A stretch of 64,000 nt of DNA from Pseudomonas allokribbensis. Lineage in GTDB: Bacteria; Pseudomonadota; Gammaproteobacteria; Pseudomonadales; Pseudomonadaceae. The notes below the pieces were generated by a model. It did not search any database. It was not told the origin of the DNA and was given only the letters and a program-made list of their open reading frames with translations. The DNA lies in contig NZ_CP062252.1 of the NCBI RefSeq assembly GCF_014863605.1, forward strand, positions 1,063,001-1,127,000, read 5' to 3'. Shown in pieces: positions 1 to 6,572 of this stretch (position 1 is its first letter; each line of letters begins with the position of its first letter). The position numbers and the translations under genes were made by a program.

Positions 1-205
1 GCGGAAAGGTCATCTGCTGGTTTTCGAAGTTGGCCTGGATGGTGACTTGCTCATGGGCCGCCAGGCGCGTGAGCAGATCACGGATTTGCGAACCACCATT
101 GACCAACAGGCTCGACGTCGCATCCCGCACATTGAGCTGCGGGTTGTGTTGCATGGTCTGGATGAAATCCAGCTCGTCCTGGGTCAGGAGGGCGTCGCGT
201 TGCAT
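1..205 (-). CDS. Probable PilZ-domain protein, N-terminal part (cut by window edge)
   Basis: The reading frame starts at the ATG at 205-203 and runs off the left edge with 68 codons visible; it begins MQRDALLTQDELDFIQTMQ. The visible part resembles the N-terminal region of Pseudomonas YcgR-like PilZ proteins, which bind cyclic di-GMP and act on motility. This is recalled family similarity: the RxxxR and D/NxSxxG PilZ motifs would lie outside the window, so the assignment is tentative. It lies 54 bases downstream of the LOV gene on the same strand with no terminator between, so the two are probably co-transcribed. Only a weak Shine-Dalgarno (GAG) precedes the start. Confidence 0.55.
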   Translation of the reverse strand, partial: MQRDALLTQDELDFIQTMQHNPQLNVRDATSSLLVNGGSQIRDLLTRLAAHEQVTIQANFENQQMTFP

Positions 206-259
206 GGCTAGCTCGAAATAAATAATTACAAAGTCATTGGTGATTGTAGTTAATGACAC

Positions 260-736
260 TTAGTTCGCTGTTTTGTTTGCGCCGTTCGTCGCTTTGATGG
301 CCGCCAGCTCTGCCTCGAGTGCCGCGACCTGGGCTTCCAGCTGCGCCACTCGCTGCTGCGCCTTGACCTGAACGGTCACGTCCTTTTGCACGCCGACGAA
401 GTAAGTCTGTCCATCGTCAGCGTTTTTTACCGTCGACAGCGACAGCTCGTTCCAGAACGGTGTGCCGTCCTTGCGATAGTTACGCAGGATTTCGCGGCAC
501 GAGCCGTTATTGCGCAGGGTCTCTCGAATGAGGGGCAGGTTGTCCTGATCCCGGTCTCCGGCCTGCAGAAAACGGCAATCCTGATACAGGATCTCTTCAC
601 TGGTGTAACCCGTCAGGTGTTCGAAAGCCGGGTTCACGTAAATCAGGATGTTGTCCTCTTTACCTTCCCGTTCGGCCACCACGATTCCATCGTTCGACGC
701 GTTGATCACCATCTGCAGCAGGCTGGCATTGATCAT
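260..736 (-). CDS. Short LOV blue-light photoreceptor
   Basis: A 158-residue protein made of one PAS/LOV domain (about 10-120) and a C-terminal helix. The photoactive motif reads YQDCRFLQ at 51-58, with Cys54 as the expected adduct-forming cysteine. The usual GxNCRFLQ is changed at its first residues, but YQDCRFLQ also matches my recollection of the P. putida short LOV protein PpSB1-LOV. FMN-contact residues are kept (NYRKDGTPFWNEL at about 105-117). The last 35 residues (VKAQQRVAQLEAQVAALEAEL...) form a heptad-rich coiled coil that would serve as dimer and signalling helix. There is no output domain, as in other short LOVs. The start has AAGGA eight bases upstream. It is divergent from the flavodoxin gene and upstream of a probable PilZ gene. 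Confidence 0.92.
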   Translation of the reverse strand: MINASLLQMVINASNDGIVVAEREGKEDNILIYVNPAFEHLTGYTSEEILYQDCRFLQAGDRDQDNLPLIRETLRNNGSCREILRNYRKDGTPFWNELSLSTVKNADDGQTYFVGVQKDVTVQVKAQQRVAQLEAQVAALEAELAAIKATNGANKTAN

Positions 737-889
737 CTTTGAATCCTTTCAAGGGTGTCGGTGGCAGGCATTCTAGAAGATCAATCGGCGCTGTCTACTG
801 GCCATCAGCGCTTATCGAGAGCCAATCGCAACATTGCGCCGCCGGCTGTTACTATCGCCGCTCTTTTTTTCAGTTTCAGGATCAGATTG

Positions 890-1345
890 ATGAAAGTCGC
901 CATCCTCTCCGGCTCGGTGTACGGCACAGCCGAAGAAGTCGCTCGCCACGCCCAGAGCCTGTTGAAAGCCGCCGGTTTTGAAACCTTCTACAATTCGCGT
1001 GCCAGCCTCGCCGACCTCCAGGCCTTTGGCCCTGAAGCCTTGCTCGCCGTGACCTCGACCACGGGCATGGGCGAGTTGCCGGACAACCTGCAACCCTTGT
1101 ACTCGACCCTCCGCGATCAGCTGCCGGCGGCCTGGCGTGGCTTGCCTGGCGCGGTGATCGGATTGGGCGACGCCAGTTACGGCGACACTTTCTGCGGCGG
1201 CGGCGAGCAGATGCGTGAGCTGTTCGGCGAACTCGGCGTGCGTGAAGTGCAGGACATGCTGCGCATCGACGCCAGCGAGAGCGTCACCCCGGAAACCGAC
1301 GCCGAGCCTTGGCTGGAGCAGTTGATCGCCACGCTCAAGGGCTGA
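890..1345 (+). CDS. Flavodoxin (MioC-like)
   Basis: A 151-residue flavodoxin-fold protein that would bind FMN and carry low-potential electrons in the cytoplasm. The N-terminal strand MKVAIL is followed by a phosphate-binding loop SGSVYGTAEEVA (7-18). STTGMGELPDN and GLGDASYGDTFCGGG are the two further flavin-contact loops. The ATG at 890 begins exactly at the conserved first beta strand and has CAGGA nearby; an in-frame upstream start at 755 would add 45 residues with no flavodoxin character, so I reject it. The gene overlaps the 3' end of the convergent LysR gene by 11 bases. Its length matches short-chain flavodoxins. The redox partner cannot be told from context. Confidence 0.88.
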   Translation: MKVAILSGSVYGTAEEVARHAQSLLKAAGFETFYNSRASLADLQAFGPEALLAVTSTTGMGELPDNLQPLYSTLRDQLPAAWRGLPGAVIGLGDASYGDTFCGGGEQMRELFGELGVREVQDMLRIDASESVTPETDAEPWLEQLIATLKG

Positions 1346-2222
1346 TCCCGCGTTCGCGCAACAGCGCGAGCCAGGCTTGTGCAGCCTTCGACAGATACGC
1401 GCCCCGGCGCCAGATGAAGGCGATGTCCCAGCGCAGGTAATCCGGTGCGTTCAAGGTCAGGCGAACCACGCCTGGCCGCACCAGACCGCGTGCCACCACG
1501 CTCGGCAGCAGCACCACGCCTTGCCCGGCGGCCACCAGCGCCGCGAGGAAATCCGCCTGGCCGCTACGGCCACCTTCTTTCGGGGTGAAGCCCATCTGCT
1601 GGCACGCCTGAAGCAAACGATCGTTGAGCACGAAACTGCGCTGATACAAAAGGAACGGCGTCTCGGCCAGTTCCTCCAGACCGATTTCACCTTTCGTCGC
1701 CAGCGGGTGATCCACCGGCAGCAGCGCATCGAGCGGTTCATCGCAGAAGGGCTGGAAGTCGAACTGTGGGTCTTTCGGCCGCAGACTGCCGCCCAGTTCC
1801 AGTTCACCGCTCAATACCGCCTGTTCGATATTGCGGCTGCCACCTTCGAGCAACTGCACGCTGATGTTCGGGTAACGCCGCCGGTACTCGGCGAACAGCC
1901 CGGCAAACAGTGCATCGCTGCCCAGCAAGGGCAAACCGAGACGCAACTCGCCGCGCGCCAGTTGGCTGAGGTCATCCAGTTCACTGAGCAATTCATTGCG
2001 CAGGCGCAGCATGCCTTCAGCCCGTTGTAACACCACGCTGCCGGCGGCGGTCAGGCGTAGCTGCGAGCCCAGTCGTTCGAGCAGCGGCGTGCCCAGGCTC
2101 TGTTCGAGCTGAGCGATCTGCTTGCTCACGGCGGACTGACTGATGTGCAGGGTTTTTGCCGCCTGAGTGAAACCGCCCTGATGCATGACTTCGACGAAGC
2201 TTTTGAGCTGTTTGAATTCCAT
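1335..2222 (-). CDS. LysR-family transcriptional regulator
   Basis: A 295-residue LysR regulator. The winged HTH is at 1-60 (MEFKQLKSFVEVMHQGGFTQAAKTLHISQSAVSKQIAQLE), followed by a linker helix and a substrate-binding domain from about 90. I chose the ATG at 2222 because the HTH starts there; 37 further in-frame codons upstream do not resemble the family. It is divergent from the CidA/CidB-like pair with 95 bases between the starts, the standard arrangement for a LysR gene controlling its neighbour. CidR-type LysR regulators of cid/lrg genes are known in Gram-positive bacteria, so control of 2318-3380 is a reasonable inference, unproven here. Confidence 0.88.
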   Translation of the reverse strand: MEFKQLKSFVEVMHQGGFTQAAKTLHISQSAVSKQIAQLEQSLGTPLLERLGSQLRLTAAGSVVLQRAEGMLRLRNELLSELDDLSQLARGELRLGLPLLGSDALFAGLFAEYRRRYPNISVQLLEGGSRNIEQAVLSGELELGGSLRPKDPQFDFQPFCDEPLDALLPVDHPLATKGEIGLEELAETPFLLYQRSFVLNDRLLQACQQMGFTPKEGGRSGQADFLAALVAAGQGVVLLPSVVARGLVRPGVVRLTLNAPDYLRWDIAFIWRRGAYLSKAAQAWLALLRERGISP

Positions 2223-2317
2223 GGCCTGATTCCAGATTGGAATGGCTTTGAGTCTAACAATTCGCTTCGGGGATGGCAGTCCGGTTCGTAAAATAGGCAC
2301 CTGAAAGGAGCCCAACC

Positions 2318-2704
2318 ATGAACGTCTCGACACTCAAATATCTCTCTCGCCTGCTGGCCGAACTGGCTGTGCTGCTCGGTCTCTATCTGCTCGGCTGCCA
2401 GTTGGCCTCGTGGCTGGCATGGCCGATCCCCGGCGGCGTGATCGGCATGGCGTTGCTGCTGTTGGCTTTTGCGTTCGGCTGGGTCAAGCCGGCGGCGCTG
2501 CAAATGGGCGCGGGACTGCTGATGGCCGAGATGCTGCTGTTCTTCATTCCGGCCTTGATGAGCCTGCTGGATTACGGCGCATTGCTGCGAGATGACGGCT
2601 GGCGAATTCTGTTGGTGATCGCCGCCAGCACGCTGATGGTAATGCTGGTGACCGCGTTCACCGTGGAGCTGGCCGTGCGCCTGAGGCGGTCCCATGAAGC
2701 TTGA
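2318..2704 (+). CDS. CidA/LrgA family membrane protein
   Basis: A 128-residue inner-membrane protein with about four hydrophobic helices, matching the CidA/LrgA (YohJ) holin-like family. Members affect murein hydrolase export and cell lysis in staphylococci and have been linked to pyruvate or other metabolite transport. The family signature PIPGGVIGMALLLL is at about 36-49. The start has AAAGGAG about eight bases upstream (2304-2310). It overlaps the CidB/LrgB-like gene by 11 bases, so the pair is almost certainly translationally coupled and may form one complex. The regulator at 1335-2222 reads away from it. Confidence 0.88.
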   Translation: MNVSTLKYLSRLLAELAVLLGLYLLGCQLASWLAWPIPGGVIGMALLLLAFAFGWVKPAALQMGAGLLMAEMLLFFIPALMSLLDYGALLRDDGWRILLVIAASTLMVMLVTAFTVELAVRLRRSHEA

Positions 2705-3380
2705 ACTGATGCCGATGTTCTGGCTGGCATTCACGCTGCTGGCCTACTTGTTCAGTCGCTGGCTGTATCGCCGGACCGGTCGCTACGTGCTGTCGCCACT
2801 GATCCTGGTCCCCGCATTATTGCTGGCCCTCGCCGTGCCGCTGCATACCGCCTACGCCGAATACTCCAGCAACACCCATTGGCTGATGCTGGTGCTCGGC
2901 CCGGTCACCGTCGCGTTTGCGGTGCCGATCTGGCAACAGCGGCGTCTGCTGGTGCGTCACTGGTCGGCGTTGCTGCTGGGCATGCTCGCTGGCAGTACGG
3001 CGTCGATTGCGACTTCGTTTGGCCTGGCCAGGGCCTTGGCGCTGGACAGTTCGGTAACGCTGTCACTGGTGCCGCGCTCGATCACCACGCCGTTTGCCAT
3101 GCCGCTGGCGCAGGATCTGGGTGGTGTGCCCGAACTGACGGCGGTGTTCGTGATGTTCACCGGGGTGTTCGGTGCGATGCTGGGCGGGGTGCTGCTCAAG
3201 TGGCTGCCGCTGCGCAGTGCCCTGGCGCGCGGCGCCCTGTTTGGCGTTGGCGCTCATGGTGCGGGCGTCAGTCGCGCCCATGAAGTGGGGGGCGAAGAAG
3301 GTTCGGTGGCGGGGCTGGTCATGGTGCTCACCGGGCTGCTCAATCTGTTCGCCGCGCCTTTGTTGGCGTCGTTGCTTTGA
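2694..3380 (+). CDS. CidB/LrgB family membrane protein
   Basis: A 228-residue multi-spanning membrane protein of the LrgB/CidB (YohK) family, close to the 231 residues of E. coli YohK. Conserved stretches include SLVPRSITTPFAM (about 123-135), where Pro and Thr residues line the presumed pore, and GALFGVGAHGAGVSRAHEVGGEEG (about 181-204). Partner of the LrgA-like protein encoded immediately upstream (11-base overlap). In bacteria LrgAB/CidAB pairs influence autolysis and overflow metabolism; the substrate here is not known. No terminator-like hairpin with a T-run follows in the 131 bases before the aldolase gene. Confidence 0.9.
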   Translation: MKLELMPMFWLAFTLLAYLFSRWLYRRTGRYVLSPLILVPALLLALAVPLHTAYAEYSSNTHWLMLVLGPVTVAFAVPIWQQRRLLVRHWSALLLGMLAGSTASIATSFGLARALALDSSVTLSLVPRSITTPFAMPLAQDLGGVPELTAVFVMFTGVFGAMLGGVLLKWLPLRSALARGALFGVGAHGAGVSRAHEVGGEEGSVAGLVMVLTGLLNLFAAPLLASLL

Positions 3381-3511
3381 CATGGATCCAAGCGGCTGGC
3401 GTGGCTGACTCGTTCAGTCATCAAGCTGGCTGCCAATGCAACTACGCGATCCTCCGGGGCTGACTAGACTGCTGACACCTGCCGAAAAAAACAAAAACAG
3501 AGGTGCATACA

Positions 3512-4294
3512 GTGAGCGTAGCCCCCGTCCCTTCTTCCTTGAATGTCAAAGATCAGGTCAGTGCCGCGGAGTGGCAGACCCGGATCGATCTCGCCGCCTG
3601 TTATCGACTGGTCGCCCTGCATGGCTGGGACGATCTGATCTTCACCCACATCTCGGCCAAGGTGCCGGGCACCGAAGACTTCCTGATCAACCCGTTCGGC
3701 CTGATGTTCCATGAGATCACTGCGTCCAGTCTGGTGAAGGTCGACCAGGCCGGCAACAAACTCATGGACAGCCCTTACGAGATCAACCCCGCCGGTTACA
3801 CCATTCACAGTGCCGTCCACGAAGTGCGGCATGACGTGGCCTGCGTGCTGCATACCCACACCGCTTCCGGCGTTGCGGTGTCGGCGCAGAAACAGGGCGT
3901 GTTGCCGATCAGTCAGCAATCGTTGTTCGTGCTGTCGAGCCTGGCCTTTCATGCTTATGAAGGCGTGGCGCTCAATCACGAAGAGAAGGCCCGGTTGCAG
4001 GCTGACCTCGGCGAAAACAATTTCCTGATGCTGCACAACCACGGCTTGCTGACCTGCGGCGGCACCATCGCCGACACGTTCCTGATGATGTTCACCTTTC
4101 AGCGTGCCTGTGACATCCAGGTGATGGCGCAGACCGGCGGTGCCGAACTGATCGCCATCGAACCGCAGATTCTGGCAGGCGCCAAGGCGATGATCGCTGG
4201 CGTCACCAAAAGTGCTCAAGGCATGGGTGGCGCACTGGCCTGGCCGGCACTGCTGCGCAAACTCGATAAACAAGACCCGGGGTATAAACTGTAA
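3512..4294 (+). CDS. Class II aldolase/adducin family protein
   Basis: A 260-residue class II aldolase/adducin-domain protein. Zinc-binding histidines are visible in HTHTASG (about 116-122) and in LHNHG (about 177-181), and DLIFTHISAKVPG (about 44-56) matches the family's glycine/serine phosphate loop region. Aldolases of this family cleave sugar phosphates (fuculose, ribulose), but many Pseudomonas members have unknown substrates. I chose GTG at 3512 because AGAGG lies eight bases upstream; the GTG at 3503 lies within that site. Its stop overlaps the ATG of the alpha/beta hydrolase by one base (TAATG), so the two are translationally coupled and probably act on the same compound. Confidence 0.85.
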   Translation: MSVAPVPSSLNVKDQVSAAEWQTRIDLAACYRLVALHGWDDLIFTHISAKVPGTEDFLINPFGLMFHEITASSLVKVDQAGNKLMDSPYEINPAGYTIHSAVHEVRHDVACVLHTHTASGVAVSAQKQGVLPISQQSLFVLSSLAFHAYEGVALNHEEKARLQADLGENNFLMLHNHGLLTCGGTIADTFLMMFTFQRACDIQVMAQTGGAELIAIEPQILAGAKAMIAGVTKSAQGMGGALAWPALLRKLDKQDPGYKL

Positions 4295-5196
4295 TGCCTC
4301 TCGCCGAGATTCCTCTGAGTGCCTGGCGCAAACGCAGCCAGACGTTTGTCTTCCGTGGCCAGCCGATCCGCTACTGGACGGCCGGGCAGGGCGAACCGCT
4401 GCTGCTGATCCATGGTTTTCCGACGGCCAGTTGGGATTGGCATTACCTGTGGCAGCCGCTGTCCCAGCGCTACCGGGTGATTGCCTGCGACATGCTCGGT
4501 TTCGGCGACTCGGCCAAACCGCTGAATCACACCTACAGCCTGCTGGAGCAGGCCGATCTGCAACAGGCCTTGCTGGCGCATCTGCAGGTCGAGCAACCAG
4601 TGCACATTCTGGCTCACGACTATGGCGACAGCGTTGCCCAGGAACTGCTGGCCCGGCATTACGATGACCTGATCGAGGTCGCCAGTTGCGTGTTCCTCAA
4701 CGGTGGTCTGTTTCCGGAAACCCATCGGCCGTTGCTGACGCAAAAACTGTTGCTCAGCCCGTTGGGCTGGATGATTGGCCGCGCATTTACCCGCGATGCG
4801 CTGGTGAAGAGTTTCCATCAGATCTTCGGCCCGGACACCCGGCCCAGTGAAAGTGAGATGGATGATTTCTGGAGCCTGATCGAGTGCAATCGCGGGCCGC
4901 GAATCATGCACAAACTGATCACCTACATCCCCGAACGCCGGGTGCAGCGTGATCGTTGGGTCGCGGCGATGCAGCGCGGCGAGGTGCCGTTGCGGGTGAT
5001 CGATGGCGAAGTCGATCCGATCTCCGGTGCACACATGGTCGAGCGTTATCGCGAGCTGATTCCCGACGCGGACACCGTGCTGTTGCCGGGCATCGGTCAT
5101 TACCCGCAAAGCGAAGCGCCGGTGCAGGTGCTCAAGCACTACCTCGAATTTCGCGATCACTTCGTGTTGCCGCCGCGCAAGGTGGCGTGTTCCTGA
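4294..5196 (+). CDS. Alpha/beta hydrolase (MEST/epoxide-hydrolase-like)
   Basis: A 300-residue alpha/beta hydrolase. The oxyanion-hole motif HGFP is at 40-43. The nucleophile elbow reads HDYGDS at 108-113, placing Asp109 where esterases have Ser, as in haloalkane dehalogenases and epoxide hydrolases. The catalytic His is probably His269 in GIGHYPQ, and DGEVDP (about 239) gives the acid region. The motif LAHDYGDSVAQELLA closely resembles eukaryotic MEST/PEG1 proteins, whose reaction is not established. It is translationally coupled to the class II aldolase. The substrate is unknown; an esterase or C-C hydrolase function is less likely because of the Asp nucleophile. Confidence 0.83.
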   Translation: MPLAEIPLSAWRKRSQTFVFRGQPIRYWTAGQGEPLLLIHGFPTASWDWHYLWQPLSQRYRVIACDMLGFGDSAKPLNHTYSLLEQADLQQALLAHLQVEQPVHILAHDYGDSVAQELLARHYDDLIEVASCVFLNGGLFPETHRPLLTQKLLLSPLGWMIGRAFTRDALVKSFHQIFGPDTRPSESEMDDFWSLIECNRGPRIMHKLITYIPERRVQRDRWVAAMQRGEVPLRVIDGEVDPISGAHMVERYRELIPDADTVLLPGIGHYPQSEAPVQVLKHYLEFRDHFVLPPRKVACS

Positions 5197-5203
5197 TCGC
5201 AGG

Positions 5204-5226
5204 GCGGAGGCGCTTTGCGCCTCTGC
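5204..5226 (+). terminator. Possible weak terminator hairpin after the hydrolase
   Basis: GCGGAGGCGC (5204-5213) pairs with GCGCCTCTGC (5217-5226) over ten positions, one of them G-T, with a TTT loop, eight bases after the hydrolase stop codon. There is no real T-run after it, so it may be an mRNA-end or attenuating hairpin instead of a full terminator. The 122 bases that follow up to the SDR gene show no other clear structure. Confidence 0.4.
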
Positions 5227-5348
5227 ACGGTTTCATCATCCCCCAGCCTTATCGCGCACCATTCAGCCTCAGCCGTGTTCGTTGTGACCGCACGCTCTGT
5301 GCCTGACACTCAGGGACACTGTCCCTCAGGCCTGCTGGAGTTGCCTCG

Positions 5349-6260
5349 ATGAATGAGTCTGTGCGTTTCGAAGATAAAGTCGTGATCGTCACCGGAGCCG
5401 GCGGTGGCCTGGGACGCGCACATGCTTTGCTGTTCGCCAAACAGGGCGCCAAAGTGCTGGTCAACGACCTCGGCGGCTCGACCCAGGGCGAAGGCGCCAA
5501 CGCCTCGGCCGCCGACCGCGTGGTGGCGGAAATCCGCGAGGCCGGCGGCATCGCCGAGGCCAACCATGATTCCGTCACCGACGGCGACAAACTGGTGCAG
5601 AACGCCCTGGACGTGTTCGGCCGCGTCGATGTGGTGGTCAACAACGCCGGGATCCTGCGCGACAAGACCTTCCACAAGATGGAGGACGCCGACTGGGATC
5701 TGGTCTATCGCGTCCACGTCGAAGGCGCCTACAAGGTGACCCGCGCCGCATGGCCGCACCTGCGCGAGCAGAACTACGGCCGGGTGATCTTCACCGCGTC
5801 GACCTCGGGCATTTACGGCAATTTCGGCCAGTCCAACTACGGCATGGCCAAACTCGGTCTTTACGGCCTGACCCGTACGCTGGCCATCGAAGGTCGCAAG
5901 AACAACATCCTGGTCAACGCCATCGCCCCCACCGGCGGCACGCGCATGACCGAAGGCCTGATTCCGCCGCAAGTGTTCGAACAGCTCAAACCGGAACTGG
6001 TCAGCCCGCTGGTGGTGTACCTGGCCAGCGAGCAATGCCAGGAAACCTCGGGCCTGTTCGAAGTCGGCGGCGGCTGGATGGGCAAGGTGCGCTGGGAGCG
6101 CAGCCTGGGCGCCGGTTTCGATCCGCGCGTGGGGTTCTCACCGGAAGAGGTGGCGGCGCACTGGCAGCAGATCTGTGATTTCGAAGGGGCGGCGCATCCG
6201 AAGGACAATATCGAGGCGCTGAAGGAAATGATGGCGAATTTGCAGAAGTATTCGTTGTAA
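5349..6260 (+). CDS. SDR oxidoreductase, MFE-2-type 3-hydroxyacyl-CoA dehydrogenase-like
   Basis: A 303-residue classical short-chain dehydrogenase. The nucleotide motif TGAGGGLG is at 15-22, NNAG at 98-101, and the catalytic set is Ser151, Tyr164 and Lys168. The VNDLGG stretch (38-43) and the C-terminal region after 240 resemble the (3R)-hydroxyacyl-CoA dehydrogenase part of peroxisomal multifunctional enzyme type 2, suggesting an acyl-CoA or related 3-hydroxy substrate, probably with NAD. It follows the aldolase and hydrolase on the same strand, 152 bases later. A strong terminator follows. A broader-specificity ketone reductase is also possible. Confidence 0.85.
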   Translation: MNESVRFEDKVVIVTGAGGGLGRAHALLFAKQGAKVLVNDLGGSTQGEGANASAADRVVAEIREAGGIAEANHDSVTDGDKLVQNALDVFGRVDVVVNNAGILRDKTFHKMEDADWDLVYRVHVEGAYKVTRAAWPHLREQNYGRVIFTASTSGIYGNFGQSNYGMAKLGLYGLTRTLAIEGRKNNILVNAIAPTGGTRMTEGLIPPQVFEQLKPELVSPLVVYLASEQCQETSGLFEVGGGWMGKVRWERSLGAGFDPRVGFSPEEVAAHWQQICDFEGAAHPKDNIEALKEMMANLQKYSL

Positions 6261-6271
6261 TACATAGAGAG

Positions 6272-6305
6272 ACGAGCAGGCATGAGTTGCCTGCTCGTTG
6301 TTTGC
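6272..6305 (+). terminator. Intrinsic terminator of the SDR gene
   Basis: ACGAGCAGGCA (6272-6282) and TGCCTGCTCGT (6288-6298) form a perfect 11-bp stem with loop TGAGT, followed by the T-rich TGTTTGC. It begins 12 bases after the SDR stop and separates that unit from the convergent bacteriocin immunity gene. Confidence 0.85.
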
Positions 6306-6308
6306 TTT

Positions 6309-6572
6309 CTATTCTTCGTTTTTAAATCCGGGTTTTCCGTTGGCAGCGCGCCAAGCCTTGATGGTTTCTAAAACTCCTGCCGGACTGTCGTCCGTACCCT
6401 CTTCCGGGTAGTAAAGAACGTCCGTTCCATTTGGGTGCTCCGAGGTTTTTACAATGTTGTCGACGATAGCGTCATGCTCTTTTTCTGATGAGTAATCACC
6501 TTCGACCAGCCGATTAATAAGTGCTACATATTCGGCTTCCGTATATTCCTCAAATTTATTCTTGAATTTCAT
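6309..6572 (-). CDS. Bacteriocin (colicin E2/E9-type DNase) immunity protein
   Basis: An 87-residue acidic protein of the colicin/pyocin DNase immunity family. It aligns over its full length with Im2/Im9: YTEAEYVALINRL for helix 1, SEHPNGTDVLYYPEEGTDDSPAGV (about 44-67) for the conserved helix III recognition segment, and WRAANGKPGFK at the end. The YYPEEG core, including the two Tyr residues equivalent to Im9 Tyr54 and Tyr55, is intact, so it should bind and neutralise the DNase domain encoded just upstream. The start lies inside the last codons of the bacteriocin gene (17-base overlap), which couples toxin and immunity translation. Base composition is more AT-rich than that of the neighbours. 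Confidence 0.95.
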   Translation of the reverse strand: MKFKNKFEEYTEAEYVALINRLVEGDYSSEKEHDAIVDNIVKTSEHPNGTDVLYYPEEGTDDSPAGVLETIKAWRAANGKPGFKNEE

